64,000 bases of DNA from an uncultured Flavobacterium sp. (GCF_951805225.1 NZ_OX638201.1:2294001-2358000); one strand, 5' to 3'. Numbered from the stretch's first letter, positions 9,212 to 17,671 are shown. The notes: generated from the sequence alone by a model not told the origin. Numbers and translations: made by a program.

Positions 9212-10516
9212 TTATGACAGGTTAATTTTATATTTTTCTTCTACTGGTGAAAGGCTTATTTTTTGCGTAAACTGTCCAATTTGGAACACTTTTTCAATAA
9301 ACTCGATCTTTTCATCCAAGGAAGTATTTTCATTTTTTAAGTGGACTGCAAAATGGTTTGTTAATTTTTGAATAATTCTGGAACTGATTAAATCAATCTG
9401 AAGATCATCAAAATTGGTTGTTTTCTTTTTTTGAAAAGCAAATTCAGCCGATACAATATCATTTAGTTTCGCTTTCAATGCATGGATGGTTGGTGCACAT
9501 TTTCGACCGTTTACCCATGTATTTAGTTCTAATTTCATATCGTCAATAATAGCTTCTGCAGCTGGAATATGCTGTTTTCTTCTTTCCAGCGTGTCATCAG
9601 TAATTTGAGATAAATAATCCAGATGTATTAAAGTTACACTGGGTACTTCTTCTACATTAGTATTTACATTACGTGGAATGGATAAGTCCAGAATCAATAA
9701 GGGTTTCTGTAAATTAAGCGATGTTTTGTCAATAGTCGGGTTTTGTGCTCCTGTAGCTACAACCAGCACATCTGCCTGCTGCAGTTCTTCTTTCAAATCG
9801 TCGTAATCTTTTACAATAACATTCAGTTTTCCAGCCAATAATTCGGCCTTATTTTTTGTTCTGTTTATAAGAGCGATATGGCTGTTTTTAGTATGTTTTA
9901 CTAAGTTTTCGCAAGTATTTCTTCCTATTTTTCCTGTTCCGAATAACAAAATATTTTTATTTCCAATATCAGCTACATTTCGGATAATATACTGCACTGA
10001 TGCAAAAGAAACGGATGTTGCGCCAGAAGAAATTTTAGTTTCTGTTTTAACTTTTTTGCTCGCTTGGATAACAGTATTTACCAAACGGTCCAGAAAAGTG
10101 TTTACCAAACCTTCTTGTTTACTATGATTAAAAGCGATTTTTATCTGGCTGATAATTTCAAAATCGCCCAGAATCTGACTGTCTAAGCCTGTCCCTACCC
10201 TAAACATATGATTGACAGCTTCTTCATTCTTATATATATAAGCAGCCTGCTGAAACTCTTCAACAGAACCATTGCTATTTTCGCAAAGCAATTTGATGAG
10301 TTCATAAGGATGATGGGCAAAACCATAAACTTCAGTTCTATTACAAGTAGAAGTCACAATCAATGATTCTATGCCTTCTGCTTTGGCCTGCATCAATAAA
10401 TCAGATTGTGCTTGAGTATCTAAACTAAATTTTCCTCTAATTTCTGCATCTGCTTTCTTATAGCTTAGCCCTAATGCGTAAAAAGTGGTGGAACTGGACA
10501 TATTAAAATTTTCCAT
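9212..10516 (-). CDS. hemA: Glutamyl-tRNA reductase
   Basis: 434 residues, the usual length. HemA reduces glutamyl-tRNA to glutamate-1-semialdehyde, the first committed step of tetrapyrrole synthesis in bacteria using the C5 pathway. Visible motifs are the catalytic Cys in VTSTCNRTEVYG (about residue 58), GTGLDSQILGDFEII, the NADPH-binding Rossmann turn LLFGTGKIGRNTCENL (about 193), and the C-terminal dimerisation helices. The start MENFNMSSSTTFYALG was kept because the Met at position 6 would leave the same fold but a shorter leader. Together with hemH at 15964 it brackets an envelope gene cluster. Confidence 0.96.
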   Translation of the reverse strand: MENFNMSSSTTFYALGLSYKKADAEIRGKFSLDTQAQSDLLMQAKAEGIESLIVTSTCNRTEVYGFAHHPYELIKLLCENSNGSVEEFQQAAYIYKNEEAVNHMFRVGTGLDSQILGDFEIISQIKIAFNHSKQEGLVNTFLDRLVNTVIQASKKVKTETKISSGATSVSFASVQYIIRNVADIGNKNILLFGTGKIGRNTCENLVKHTKNSHIALINRTKNKAELLAGKLNVIVKDYDDLKEELQQADVLVVATGAQNPTIDKTSLNLQKPLLILDLSIPRNVNTNVEEVPSVTLIHLDYLSQITDDTLERRKQHIPAAEAIIDDMKLELNTWVNGRKCAPTIHALKAKLNDIVSAEFAFQKKKTTNFDDLQIDLISSRIIQKLTNHFAVHLKNENTSLDEKIEFIEKVFQIGQFTQKISLSPVEEKYKINLS

Positions 10517-10731
10517 ATTTATGCTTTCCTTAAAAAGTTCAAAAAATTATTACTGACTAATTTATATATAACAACGCTAGAAGGACTTAATATATCGCTG
10601 TGGAATAAATTGATTCAAATTGGCAATTTTATATAATTTCCTGCCATTATACATTACATGAGAGTTTCAAAATATTTATATACTGATTCTATAATATTGT
10701 AAAGAATCCGGCACTGTAATAGTATTGAAAT

Positions 10732-10759
10732 ATAAAACGCTGCCTTTTTCAGGCAGCGT
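10732..10759 (-). terminator. Rho-independent terminator of the truncated-hemoglobin unit
   Basis: ACGCTGCCT (10737-10745) pairs with AGGCAGCGT (10751-10759). On the minus strand it is followed by TTTTATATTT. It closes the transcript that ends with the gene at 10775. Confidence 0.75.
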
Positions 10760-10774
10760 GTTTTGAGAAGAAAA

Positions 10775-11368
10775 TTATTTTTGAACTATAGGAGTTCTCA
10801 ATGATTCTAAAACAGCAACTATATCAGTATAAAGCTCTGTATTTGAAGCAACACCATTTGCATTGGCTGCAGCTCCAACATATCCTTCAAATTTTGTATA
10901 ATCTGCACTGCTGGATTTTGTTCCCATACGAGGGTTTTTTGCAGGATCATGCGCCGCTGACATACTCAAGCCTGAATATGTATTTACAGCATTGGTACCT
11001 CCAGTGTTAAATGAAAAGAAATCAGTCAGATTATCTGATAATTTAGCAATATTGGTAGACTGGGTAGTTCCCGTTTCTGCTAATAAAGGAGCAAAATGTG
11101 CCTGCAGATTCCCTGAAGCATTCGATTGGATATCAGCAACAATCAATCCGATAGTTGAATTTACCACTTTGCGGAAACTCAAACGTCCCTGCTCAATCAT
11201 CTGGCCGGAATTATCAGGATCAGAAACCATTTTAGTCCCGCCTAAGCGTTCATAAATTGATGCCTTTACAGGAGGTGCAGGGGTTTCGTCGTCATTACTG
11301 CTGCAGGAAATCATAGCTGCAGATGCAGCAAGCAATACACTAAGTGTAAGTTTTGAATAAATTTTCAT
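10775..11368 (-). CDS. Truncated-hemoglobin-like (group 1) lipoprotein
   Basis: 197 residues. The lipobox SAAMISCSSND places it at the membrane, facing the periplasm or surface. After a short linker comes SIYERLGGTKMV, the standard opening of group 1 truncated hemoglobins, and later LSDNLTDFFSFNTGG followed by YSGLSMSAAHDPAK. There the His sits where the heme-ligating proximal (F8) His lies in the family. Canonical trHbN proteins are about 120 residues and cytoplasmic. An exported, lipid-anchored version with an enlarged middle (residues about 55-95) is unusual. A role in binding heme, O2 or NO in the envelope is inferred. It follows the gene at 11389 by 20 bp, so they share a transcript. Confidence 0.7.
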   Translation of the reverse strand: MKIYSKLTLSVLLAASAAMISCSSNDDETPAPPVKASIYERLGGTKMVSDPDNSGQMIEQGRLSFRKVVNSTIGLIVADIQSNASGNLQAHFAPLLAETGTTQSTNIAKLSDNLTDFFSFNTGGTNAVNTYSGLSMSAAHDPAKNPRMGTKSSSADYTKFEGYVGAAANANGVASNTELYTDIVAVLESLRTPIVQK

Positions 11369-11388
11369 AAATTTAAGGTATTAAAGGG

Positions 11389-11823
11389 TTAATTAAAAAA
11401 ACGATTTATTTTTTGAGATAATTTATAACTCAAGCTATTTTGATTCATTGGGCAGACTTCTTTGTTTGCTAAATTTGCAGGTAGAATATAACGCTTAGCA
11501 TCATAGTGTCTTTTAGACATCAACTCATTGAAAACTTTCTGTGAGTTTGTAATTTTATTATTGTGGAAATACACCACAACATTTCTTTTAACGATAATAG
11601 AGTCAGATGTCAGGCCTTTTATACTTCTTAAATCGGCACAGATTTGTCTGGCCTGCAGAGAATCGATATCTGATTGAAAATCGATTCTGCTTACCTGCAG
11701 ATTTGGCGTATCATAAACGGGTGGTTTTACTGTTATAATGTGAAAAAGCAAAATGGCAATAAATAGCCCAAATATTCCGCTTAGTATAAAAAGTCCCTTT
11801 TTGATTATTTTATTAATTTTCAT
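11389..11823 (-). CDS. Small membrane-anchored protein with possible HMA-like fold
   Basis: 144 residues with one N-terminal membrane segment (KGLFILSGIFGLFIAILLFH), so the rest is probably periplasmic. The body (VSRIDFQSDID, QARQICADLRSIKGLTSD, KRNVVVYFHNN, SQKVFNELM) has the beta-alpha-beta-beta-alpha rhythm of heavy-metal-associated domains. It lacks the CxxC metal motif. The tail has KEVCPMNQNSLSYKL, with a single Cys. I do not recognise the family. The gene starts 19 bp after a CGTA-type promoter and leads into the truncated-hemoglobin lipoprotein. Confidence 0.6.
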   Translation of the reverse strand: MKINKIIKKGLFILSGIFGLFIAILLFHIITVKPPVYDTPNLQVSRIDFQSDIDSLQARQICADLRSIKGLTSDSIIVKRNVVVYFHNNKITNSQKVFNELMSKRHYDAKRYILPANLANKEVCPMNQNSLSYKLSQKINRFFN

Positions 11824-11841
11824 AATTTTTATGTTTTTAAA

Positions 11842-11874
11842 ATTATCTACGTCTACTTAATCGCTGCGGTTTTA
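11842..11874 (-). promoter_or_regulatory. ECF-type promoter for the 11389-10775 gene pair
   Basis: On the minus strand: TAAAACC (11874-11868), 16 bp, CGTAGATAAT (11851-11842), then 18 bp to the ATG. The -10 block is identical to that at 13229. Confidence 0.6.
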
Positions 11875-11951
11875 GAAATACTTGCAAATTGATCAATTTA
11901 GAATCGTTTTAAATACAGAAATTACCTAATAATTTAATTATAAAGGCGATA

Positions 11952-12791
11952 CTAGAAAACTCTGGCAAGATTAAATCCAAAAAATATATCTCCTTTTCTC
12001 CAATCGCCTGTTGTTCTTCCCAGATATCCAGCTTCATCAATTGCCTGTGAACTGGTAAAATGCATCTGGAAAACATGCCCGCCGGTTTCTAAATCAAAAC
12101 CGATAGACAGCGGGTTTTTATAAAGAGAATTCGGTGCCCTGTTTAAATGCGCTGCATAATCCATATTTAAAGACCAGCGTTTGGCGAATTTATATCTTCC
12201 TCCAAAACCTATAGCATATTGAGTATTGCTTTGGTCAACGTCGTCAACAAAATTCTGGTGAAAGAATGACGGCACAATTTCTAAAGACAGCTTTTCAGAA
12301 AATTTTCTGGAAATCAGCAGCTGTGCTACATAAGTAAGCCTGTCTTTAAATTCAAGTTTAGGGTACAAGCTTTCTTTTAACGTGTTATTAATAGACAAAC
12401 TATTGAACCCGGCTATAGTGACGGGAAAACCATCTTTTATTTGAGGTAATAGCATATACTTTGTTGCAAAGTCATATGCAAATTCACTTCTGGCCGCACT
12501 TACATTAAGTCCATTTGTCAAACCGTAAATAAATTTAATTTGTGTATTGGCATTATCCAGTCCGTAGAAACCTTCAAAACCATCTTTAATGGATCCGAAT
12601 CGGTGTGCAACAACAAAATACAAATCACCTTTTGCGGCCAATTTTGTAGACTCAAGATTAACGATTTTTAAGGCTTTGAATGCAGATGTCACTTTTTCTT
12701 TTGTAGAAGGAGTTTCTACTCCAGAGAGCAAATCGTTTTGGGAGAAGCTTAACAGCGGAAATAAAAAAAATAATAGAATAAAGTTTTTCAT
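11952..12791 (-). CDS. DUF5777-family outer-membrane beta-barrel protein
   Basis: 279 residues with a cleavable signal peptide (MKNFILLFFLFPLLSFSQ). The body has alternating amphipathic strands and DUF5777-like motifs: FVVAHRFGSIKDGFEGFYG, then LDNANTQIKFIYGLTNGL, and a C-terminus ending in an aromatic residue (ARVF), as expected for outer-membrane insertion. The function of this family is not established. Homologues are frequently found next to YceI and cytochrome genes in Bacteroidota (recalled association, not checked). It lies 27 bp downstream of the OB-fold gene and shares its promoter. Confidence 0.75.
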   Translation of the reverse strand: MKNFILLFFLFPLLSFSQNDLLSGVETPSTKEKVTSAFKALKIVNLESTKLAAKGDLYFVVAHRFGSIKDGFEGFYGLDNANTQIKFIYGLTNGLNVSAARSEFAYDFATKYMLLPQIKDGFPVTIAGFNSLSINNTLKESLYPKLEFKDRLTYVAQLLISRKFSEKLSLEIVPSFFHQNFVDDVDQSNTQYAIGFGGRYKFAKRWSLNMDYAAHLNRAPNSLYKNPLSIGFDLETGGHVFQMHFTSSQAIDEAGYLGRTTGDWRKGDIFFGFNLARVF

Positions 12792-12818
12792 GAGGTTAGT
12801 TTTAAATTGTTATTTGTA

Positions 12819-13208
12819 TTAGTGTACAACTGAAGATTGGTCTATTTTAAATTCCTGGAGCAATTCGTCATATCCTAAAAAACGCCCTTTAATCTTGAGA
12901 GTTTTCCCGGATGTAATATTTTGAGGCAAACGGTTTTTGAATGTCACAAATATTTTTTCGCTCATAACAATTCCATTACCAGCTTTATCAATACTTGTTA
13001 CTGGTGCAGATAATTCAATTGTTTTGTCCTGATATTTGATGTAAGCCAGACTATCGTTTGAAGCAAACTCTCTTTCCAGTTCGTTAACGGTTACAACATA
13101 ATCGGCAGTTTCTGATTCTATATCCCTATGCCCTTTGTAGATGTAGAAGAAAGACAAAATTCCGATTATTATAAAAAGGGAAATTGTAGTTAGTATTTTT
13201 TTTCTCAT
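12819..13208 (-). CDS. Membrane-anchored OB-fold (tRNA_anti-like) protein
   Basis: 129 residues with an N-terminal anchor (ILTTISLFIIIGILSFFYIY). It then shows the tRNA_anti-like OB-fold pattern: YVVTVNELEREFASNDSLA, IKYQDKTIELSAPVTSIDK, IFVTFKNRLPQ, and TSGKTLKIKGRFLGYDEL. In exported proteins this OB fold usually binds protein or small ligands rather than tRNA. It is first in a two-gene unit with the DUF5777 barrel and is divergent from the cytochrome c/YceI operon. The precise role is unknown. Confidence 0.75.
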   Translation of the reverse strand: MRKKILTTISLFIIIGILSFFYIYKGHRDIESETADYVVTVNELEREFASNDSLAYIKYQDKTIELSAPVTSIDKAGNGIVMSEKIFVTFKNRLPQNITSGKTLKIKGRFLGYDELLQEFKIDQSSVVH

Positions 13209-13228
13209 AACTGTTTTTTAGTATTTGG

Positions 13229-13261
13229 ATTATCTACGTTAAAAAATACCTATTGGATTTA
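13229..13261 (-). promoter_or_regulatory. ECF-type promoter for the OB-fold/DUF5777 unit
   Basis: On the minus strand: TAAATCC (13261-13255), 16 bp, CGTAGATAAT (13238-13229), then 20 bp to the ATG at 13208. Confidence 0.6.
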
Positions 13262-13283
13262 AACCATTAAATATGCCTTTTGT

Positions 13284-13316
13284 TAAATCTGTATTATTCT
13301 TTTCAACGTATATGAT
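13284..13316 (+). promoter_or_regulatory. ECF-type promoter for the cytochrome c/YceI operon
   Basis: On the plus strand: TAAATCT (13284-13290), 16 bp, CGTATATGAT (13307-13316). It is divergent from the promoter at 13229, only 22 bp away. The leader to the ATG at 13376 is about 50 nt. Confidence 0.5.
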
Positions 13317-13375
13317 TTTGAAATGCCTGATGATTCTTAAAATCATGCCTTTATTTATAACTAAAAACCAATCTT

Positions 13376-13744
13376 ATGAATCTAAAAACACTTTTCGTTA
13401 TCTCATCATTAGCTTCAATCTTTGTAAGCTGCGCCAACGATGATCCAAGCACCTTAATGGACCCCACACCCATTAATGGTCTGGCAACGTACAGCCAAAA
13501 TGTAAAATCTATTATTGATAATAACTGTGTTGTATGCCATGCAGCAGTTCCTAAAAATGGAGCGCCTATGTCCTTAGTTACTTATGATCAGGTGAAAAAT
13601 GCAGTTTTAAATCGAGGATTGCTTACACGAATTTCTTTAGAAAATGGAGATAGTTCCTTAATGCCACAGGGCGGACCAAGATTACCTCAAACCACTATAG
13701 ATATTATAAATAAATGGAATCAGGATGGATTATTAGAAAAATAA
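13376..13744 (+). CDS. Small c-type cytochrome lipoprotein
   Basis: 122 residues. The lipobox SIFVSCAND makes it a lipoprotein. A single heme-c attachment motif CVVCH (about residue 57) follows YSQNVKSIIDNNC, and a distal Met candidate lies in SSLMPQGGPRLPQ, the usual position for an axial Met. The ending TIDIINKWNQDGLLEK is typical of short planctomycete/Bacteroidota-type cytochromes c. It probably carries electrons in the periplasm or at the outer membrane. It is first in an operon with two YceI genes (14-bp gap). Confidence 0.88.
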   Translation: MNLKTLFVISSLASIFVSCANDDPSTLMDPTPINGLATYSQNVKSIIDNNCVVCHAAVPKNGAPMSLVTYDQVKNAVLNRGLLTRISLENGDSSLMPQGGPRLPQTTIDIINKWNQDGLLEK

Positions 13745-13758
13745 TCTAGAACAAGATC

Positions 13759-14298
13759 ATGAGGAAAATCATAATAATGCCAATGCTATTGGCTTCTTTT
13801 ATTGTTTTTTCGCAAGAAAAAACAGTAACTAAATCTGCAGCAATAACCCTTGAAGCTTCAGTACCTTCTTTTCAACCGGTTGCAGGAACTAACAGCAATG
13901 TAACTTTTGTTTTAAATCCCGCAACAGGAGAAGTGGCAAGCCTTGCTTTAATGAAAGGATTCCAATTTGAAATGGCTTTGATGGAAGAACATTTTAATGA
14001 AAATTACATGGAAACCGATAAGTATCCAAAAGCCGTTTTTAGAGGCCAAATTGAGGGGTTCGACATTAAAAGTCTAACAGAAGATTATAAAGATTATATT
14101 ATAAAAGGGAAGTTAGAACTTCACGGTAAATCTAAAGATATAAAAGCCGCTGCAAAAATTACCAAGACGGGGTCGCGAATCACCATCATTTCTGATTTCG
14201 CCGTAAATGCCAGTGATTTTAGCATCCCTATCCCATCGCTTATTAAGTATAAACTGGACGATAGGGTAAAAGTTCAAATTATTGCGGTTTTAAAATAA
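13759..14298 (+). CDS. YceI-family periplasmic protein, copy 1
   Basis: 179 residues with a cleaved signal peptide (IIIMPMLLASFIVFSQ). The YceI beta-barrel (lipocalin-like) pattern is clear: GFQFEMALMEEHFNENYME, YPKAVFRGQIEGFDIKSL, IIKGKLELHGKSKDI, and NASDFSIPIPSLIKYKLDD. YceI proteins bind polyisoprenoid or quinone-like lipids. In several bacteria they sit beside cytochrome genes, fitting a role in shuttling a lipid electron carrier. Here it lies between a cytochrome c gene and a second YceI copy, which it resembles closely in motif order and length. Confidence 0.92.
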   Translation: MRKIIIMPMLLASFIVFSQEKTVTKSAAITLEASVPSFQPVAGTNSNVTFVLNPATGEVASLALMKGFQFEMALMEEHFNENYMETDKYPKAVFRGQIEGFDIKSLTEDYKDYIIKGKLELHGKSKDIKAAAKITKTGSRITIISDFAVNASDFSIPIPSLIKYKLDDRVKVQIIAVLK

Positions 14299-14351
14299 GT
14301 GCTAAACCAGATAAATCTTATCCACTAAAAACAATGTAAAGCCAAAAAACT

Positions 14352-14903
14352 ATGAAAAAAAACATACTCATTGCAATGCTATATGTCTGCGCTATTGGCC
14401 TCTCACAAGAAAAAATGATCAGTAAATCAGGAAAAATTACTTTTGAAGCATCCGTTGCTTCTTTTGAAGAAGTCAAGGCCACAAATACTAATGTTACTTT
14501 TGTCCTGAATCCTGCAACGGGCGAAATTGCAAGTTTAGCCTTAATGAAAGGATTTCGATTTAAAGTCGCTTTGATGGAAGAACATTTCAATGAAAATTAT
14601 ATTGAAAGTGACCGCTATCCAAAAGCAGTCTTTAAAGGAAAAATAGAAGGATTTGATCTTCAGAGCCTAACGGTAAATCCTAAAGATTTTATCATTAAGG
14701 GTAAATTGGAACTTCACGGAAAATCTAAGGATGTAAGCACCACAGCAAGGATAAGCAAATCAATATCAGGAGTTAGTATTTTATCTGATTTTAGTGTAAA
14801 TGCCAGTGATTTTAATATTGCAATACCAAGCCTTGTTAAAAGCAAAGTTTCTAATAAAATAAACATTCAAGTTGCAGCAGTATTAGGAGCAAACAGACAA
14901 TAA
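14352..14903 (+). CDS. YceI-family periplasmic protein, copy 2 (tandem duplicate)
   Basis: 183 residues and the same architecture as copy 1, including the identical blocks LALMKGF, ALMEEHFNENY, KGKLELHGKSKD and NASDF. A tandem duplication with divergence is the simplest explanation. The signal peptide is MKKNILIAMLYVCAIGLSQ. The gap from copy 1 is 53 bp without a promoter or terminator that I can see, so the genes are probably co-transcribed. Retaining two diverged copies suggests different ligands or partners. Confidence 0.92.
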   Translation: MKKNILIAMLYVCAIGLSQEKMISKSGKITFEASVASFEEVKATNTNVTFVLNPATGEIASLALMKGFRFKVALMEEHFNENYIESDRYPKAVFKGKIEGFDLQSLTVNPKDFIIKGKLELHGKSKDVSTTARISKSISGVSILSDFSVNASDFNIAIPSLVKSKVSNKINIQVAAVLGANRQ

Positions 14904-14949
14904 CTACCAAAAAAACTTAAAAAGTCAATTATTCATTATATCAAAAAAA

Positions 14950-15834
14950 ATGGAGGAAGAAACAAAAATTGAAGACGACTTTACCCTTATACGCTTTCAG
15001 AATGACAGTTCAGAGCCTTTTTTTGCCAACCGTGAGCTGGGAAGTGATATGATTCAGTTTCATTTCGGACTGAAAGGCAATAGCAAATTTTTGTTCAGTC
15101 AGGGTAGTTATACTTTAGAATTGAAAGAGGAAAAATCCCTGCTTTTGTATAATCCTAAAAAGCAGACATCACTTCATTTAGAACTTGCTCCAAATTCATG
15201 GGTGATTTCTATTATCGTCTCGATTAAGAAATTTCACGCGCTGTTTTCTACTCAAGCAGATTATATTACTTTATTAAGTGCTGATAATAACAACCAAAAG
15301 TATTCTACTGAAGCAAATATCAATCCCCCGATGGCAATTGTTTTAAGCCAGCTGTTTCATTATAACTTTCATCCTTCTATAAAAAACCTTTATTACAAAG
15401 GAAAAGGATATGAACTGCTGAGTTTGTATTTTAACAGGTCTGAGAATCCAAGTGCACAACATTGTCCGTTTTTAATTGATCAGGACAATGTTTTGAAAAT
15501 CAGAAAAGCCAAAGAAATTATTATTGCAAATATGAATGAACCCCCTGGTTTACAGGAATTGGCAGATGAAATTGGCCTTAATATGAAAAAACTAAAAATA
15601 GGTTTCAAACAAATATACGGTGATACTGTCTATGGTTTTCTGTTTGATTACAAAATGGATTGCGCCAGAAAACTGCTTGACAGCGGCTGCTACAATGTAA
15701 ATGAAGTGGGCTTAAAAATAGGTTACAGCACCGGAAGCCACTTCATTGCGGGATTCAAGAAAAAATTTGCCACAACTCCAAAAAAATATCTGATGTCGAT
15801 TAATACCAATTTTAAAACAGTATCGATTTTGTAA
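14950..15834 (+). CDS. AraC-family transcriptional regulator
   Basis: 294 residues. The N-terminal half (about 1-180) is a cupin-like sensor region of the kind found next to flavobacterial heme genes. The C-terminal 100 residues carry the two AraC helix-turn-helix units: LQELADEIGLNMKKLKIGFK, then NVNEVGLKIGYSTGSHFIAG followed by FKKKFATTPKKYL. It lies 46 bp after the second YceI gene and 129 bp before hemH. It may therefore regulate heme synthesis or the adjacent envelope cluster. The effector is unknown. Confidence 0.92.
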   Translation: MEEETKIEDDFTLIRFQNDSSEPFFANRELGSDMIQFHFGLKGNSKFLFSQGSYTLELKEEKSLLLYNPKKQTSLHLELAPNSWVISIIVSIKKFHALFSTQADYITLLSADNNNQKYSTEANINPPMAIVLSQLFHYNFHPSIKNLYYKGKGYELLSLYFNRSENPSAQHCPFLIDQDNVLKIRKAKEIIIANMNEPPGLQELADEIGLNMKKLKIGFKQIYGDTVYGFLFDYKMDCARKLLDSGCYNVNEVGLKIGYSTGSHFIAGFKKKFATTPKKYLMSINTNFKTVSIL

Positions 15835-15920
15835 ATTGCAGTATAAATAAAAAATAATATTACTCATATTTCTAAATGGCAGCAAATGCTACTTTTAGAA
15901 AAAATTCAAACAACAAATAC

Positions 15921-15945
15921 TTAAAGCTTAAAGCTTAAAGCTTAA
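15921..15945. repeat. Heptanucleotide tandem repeat TTAAAGC x3 before hemH
   Basis: Three perfect TTAAAGC units (15921-15941) followed by a partial unit end 19 bp before the hemH start. Overlapping AAGCTT palindromes are created by the repeat. Confidence 0.85.
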
Positions 15946-15963
15946 GTAAAAAGCAAAAAAATA

Positions 15964-16977
15964 ATGAAAGGCGTATTAATAGTAAATTTGGGATCTCCCG
16001 AAAGTCCAACACCAAAAGATGTAAAGCCGTATTTAGATGAATTTTTAATGGATAAATACGTGATCGATGTTCCGTATTTATTGAGAGCTTTATTAGTCCG
16101 AGGCATCATCTTAAGAAAAAGACCCAAAGAATCGGCACATGCTTATACAAAAATCTGGTGGGACGAAGGTTCGCCCCTTGTAGTGCTTTCAGAAAGAATG
16201 CAGAAGAAAGTACAAACATTGGTAAATGTACCGGTTGCACTGGCAATGCGCTACGGAAGCATGACCATCGAGAAAGGACTCCAGGAGTTACACGATAAAG
16301 GCGTTAGCGAAGTAATGCTTTTCCCACTGTATCCGCAATATGCAATGGCTTCTACTCTAACCATTTTAGTAAAGGCAGAGGAAATCAGAAAGAAGAAATT
16401 TCCACAGATGACTTTTACCAATGTTGCTGCTTTTTACAACAAACCGGATTATATCAAAAATCTGGCAGATTCAATTCAGAAACATTTAGCTGGATTTCCA
16501 TACGATCATTTATTGTTTTCGTATCACGGAATTCCAGAACGTCATATACGAAAAACCGATGTAACCAAATCGCATTGCAAAATTGACGGTTCTTGCTGTA
16601 ACACACCTTCACCAGCGCATGATTTCTGTTATCGTCATCAATGTTATGAAACGACAAAACAAGTAGTAAAATTATTAGGTCTCCCAGAAGATAAATACAG
16701 CTTAACTTTCCAGTCCCGATTGGCTGGAGATAAATGGCTGGAGCCTTATACCGATATTGAAATTGATAAAATGCCGGCAAAAGGAATTAAAAATCTGGCT
16801 GTGGTAACACCGGCTTTCGTTTCGGATTGTTTAGAAACGCTCGAAGAAATCGCCATGCGTGCCAGAGAAGATTTTGAGAAAAATGGAGGAGAAAATTTCT
16901 TGGCCGTTCCTTGTTTGAATGACGACGACCAGTGGTGCCAGACTGTTGGTAACTGGATTAATGACTGGGCTGAATAA
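15964..16977 (+). CDS. hemH: Ferrochelatase
   Basis: 337 residues, the normal length. It inserts Fe2+ into protoporphyrin IX, the last step of protoheme synthesis. Signatures are LIVNLGSPESPTPKDVKPYL at the start, the catalytic His in FSYHGIPERHIRK (about residue 183), and TFQSRLAGDKWLEPYTD. A Cys-rich internal stretch (HCKIDGSCCNTPSP...DFCYRHQCYET) is of the kind reported to bind a 2Fe-2S cluster in some bacterial ferrochelatases; whether it does here is inference. It is preceded by the heptamer repeat at 15921. Confidence 0.96.
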   Translation: MKGVLIVNLGSPESPTPKDVKPYLDEFLMDKYVIDVPYLLRALLVRGIILRKRPKESAHAYTKIWWDEGSPLVVLSERMQKKVQTLVNVPVALAMRYGSMTIEKGLQELHDKGVSEVMLFPLYPQYAMASTLTILVKAEEIRKKKFPQMTFTNVAAFYNKPDYIKNLADSIQKHLAGFPYDHLLFSYHGIPERHIRKTDVTKSHCKIDGSCCNTPSPAHDFCYRHQCYETTKQVVKLLGLPEDKYSLTFQSRLAGDKWLEPYTDIEIDKMPAKGIKNLAVVTPAFVSDCLETLEEIAMRAREDFEKNGGENFLAVPCLNDDDQWCQTVGNWINDWAE

Positions 16978-17017
16978 TACTAAAATAGCAATATCGAGAT
17001 ATTGGACCTCCCATCAT

Positions 17018-17395
17018 TCATATATCCGTTCGCCTCTTTTTACAAATGAACTTCGATAATTCTTCTGTCGAAGCATTTAGTGATTCGGCAGATTGAATAA
17101 TCAAAAGTAAAATTTCTCTCAACTCATTATTTCCAAGATTTACATCTTCACACAACAATTTTGAAAGACCCAGGATATTGGCAACGGACTTTCTAACCTT
17201 GTGAGAAATTGCAAACATCATCTGCTCTAAACCACTGTTAAATTCTTCCATGTTCAACTCCTTTTCTTTTTCTCTGATATTCAAATTTACATTGGCAATT
17301 TTTAAATCTTTAGTACATCTTTCCAATTCTTCGTGATTAAAAATAAGTTCTTGCTTCGCTTTTTTTAACTTATCTAATATAATATCCTGATCCAT
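17018..17395 (-). CDS. Stand-alone histidine-phosphotransfer-like (HisKA-type) protein
   Basis: 125 residues. The first 60 form a charged coiled coil (KLKKAKQELIFNHEELERCT, IREKEKELNMEEF). Then comes MMFAISHKVRKSVANILGLS, which matches the phospho-acceptor helix (H-box) of sensor kinases with PAS/HisKA cores, and a second helix (IQSAESLNASTEELSKF). No ATP-binding domain, receiver or membrane segment follows before the stop. It could accept phosphate from another kinase, modulate one by heterodimerising, or be a truncated kinase. The family is clear; the function is not. Confidence 0.7.
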   Translation of the reverse strand: MDQDIILDKLKKAKQELIFNHEELERCTKDLKIANVNLNIREKEKELNMEEFNSGLEQMMFAISHKVRKSVANILGLSKLLCEDVNLGNNELREILLLIIQSAESLNASTEELSKFICKKRRTDI

Positions 17396-17671
17396 AATTT
17401 ACGATTAATAAAGTTAGTTAAAAGTATAACATTTAAAACGACTTTTCTTACATAAGTGCATCTAACATCAATTAGATTCTAAATTCCCCACTTTTTATTT
17501 CGATGTTTTGTTATTAATTGATTTTGAGAATTAAAAAAAAAATTTTAAAAAGTAAATATTTACTCTGGAAAGTAATTTTGTTTAATATTCTAATTCTGCA
17601 CTAATTATCTTGGTAACTTTTTTAAGTTTTAAAATAGAATTATTTTGCATAATTTTAAGTAAAACTATTTT

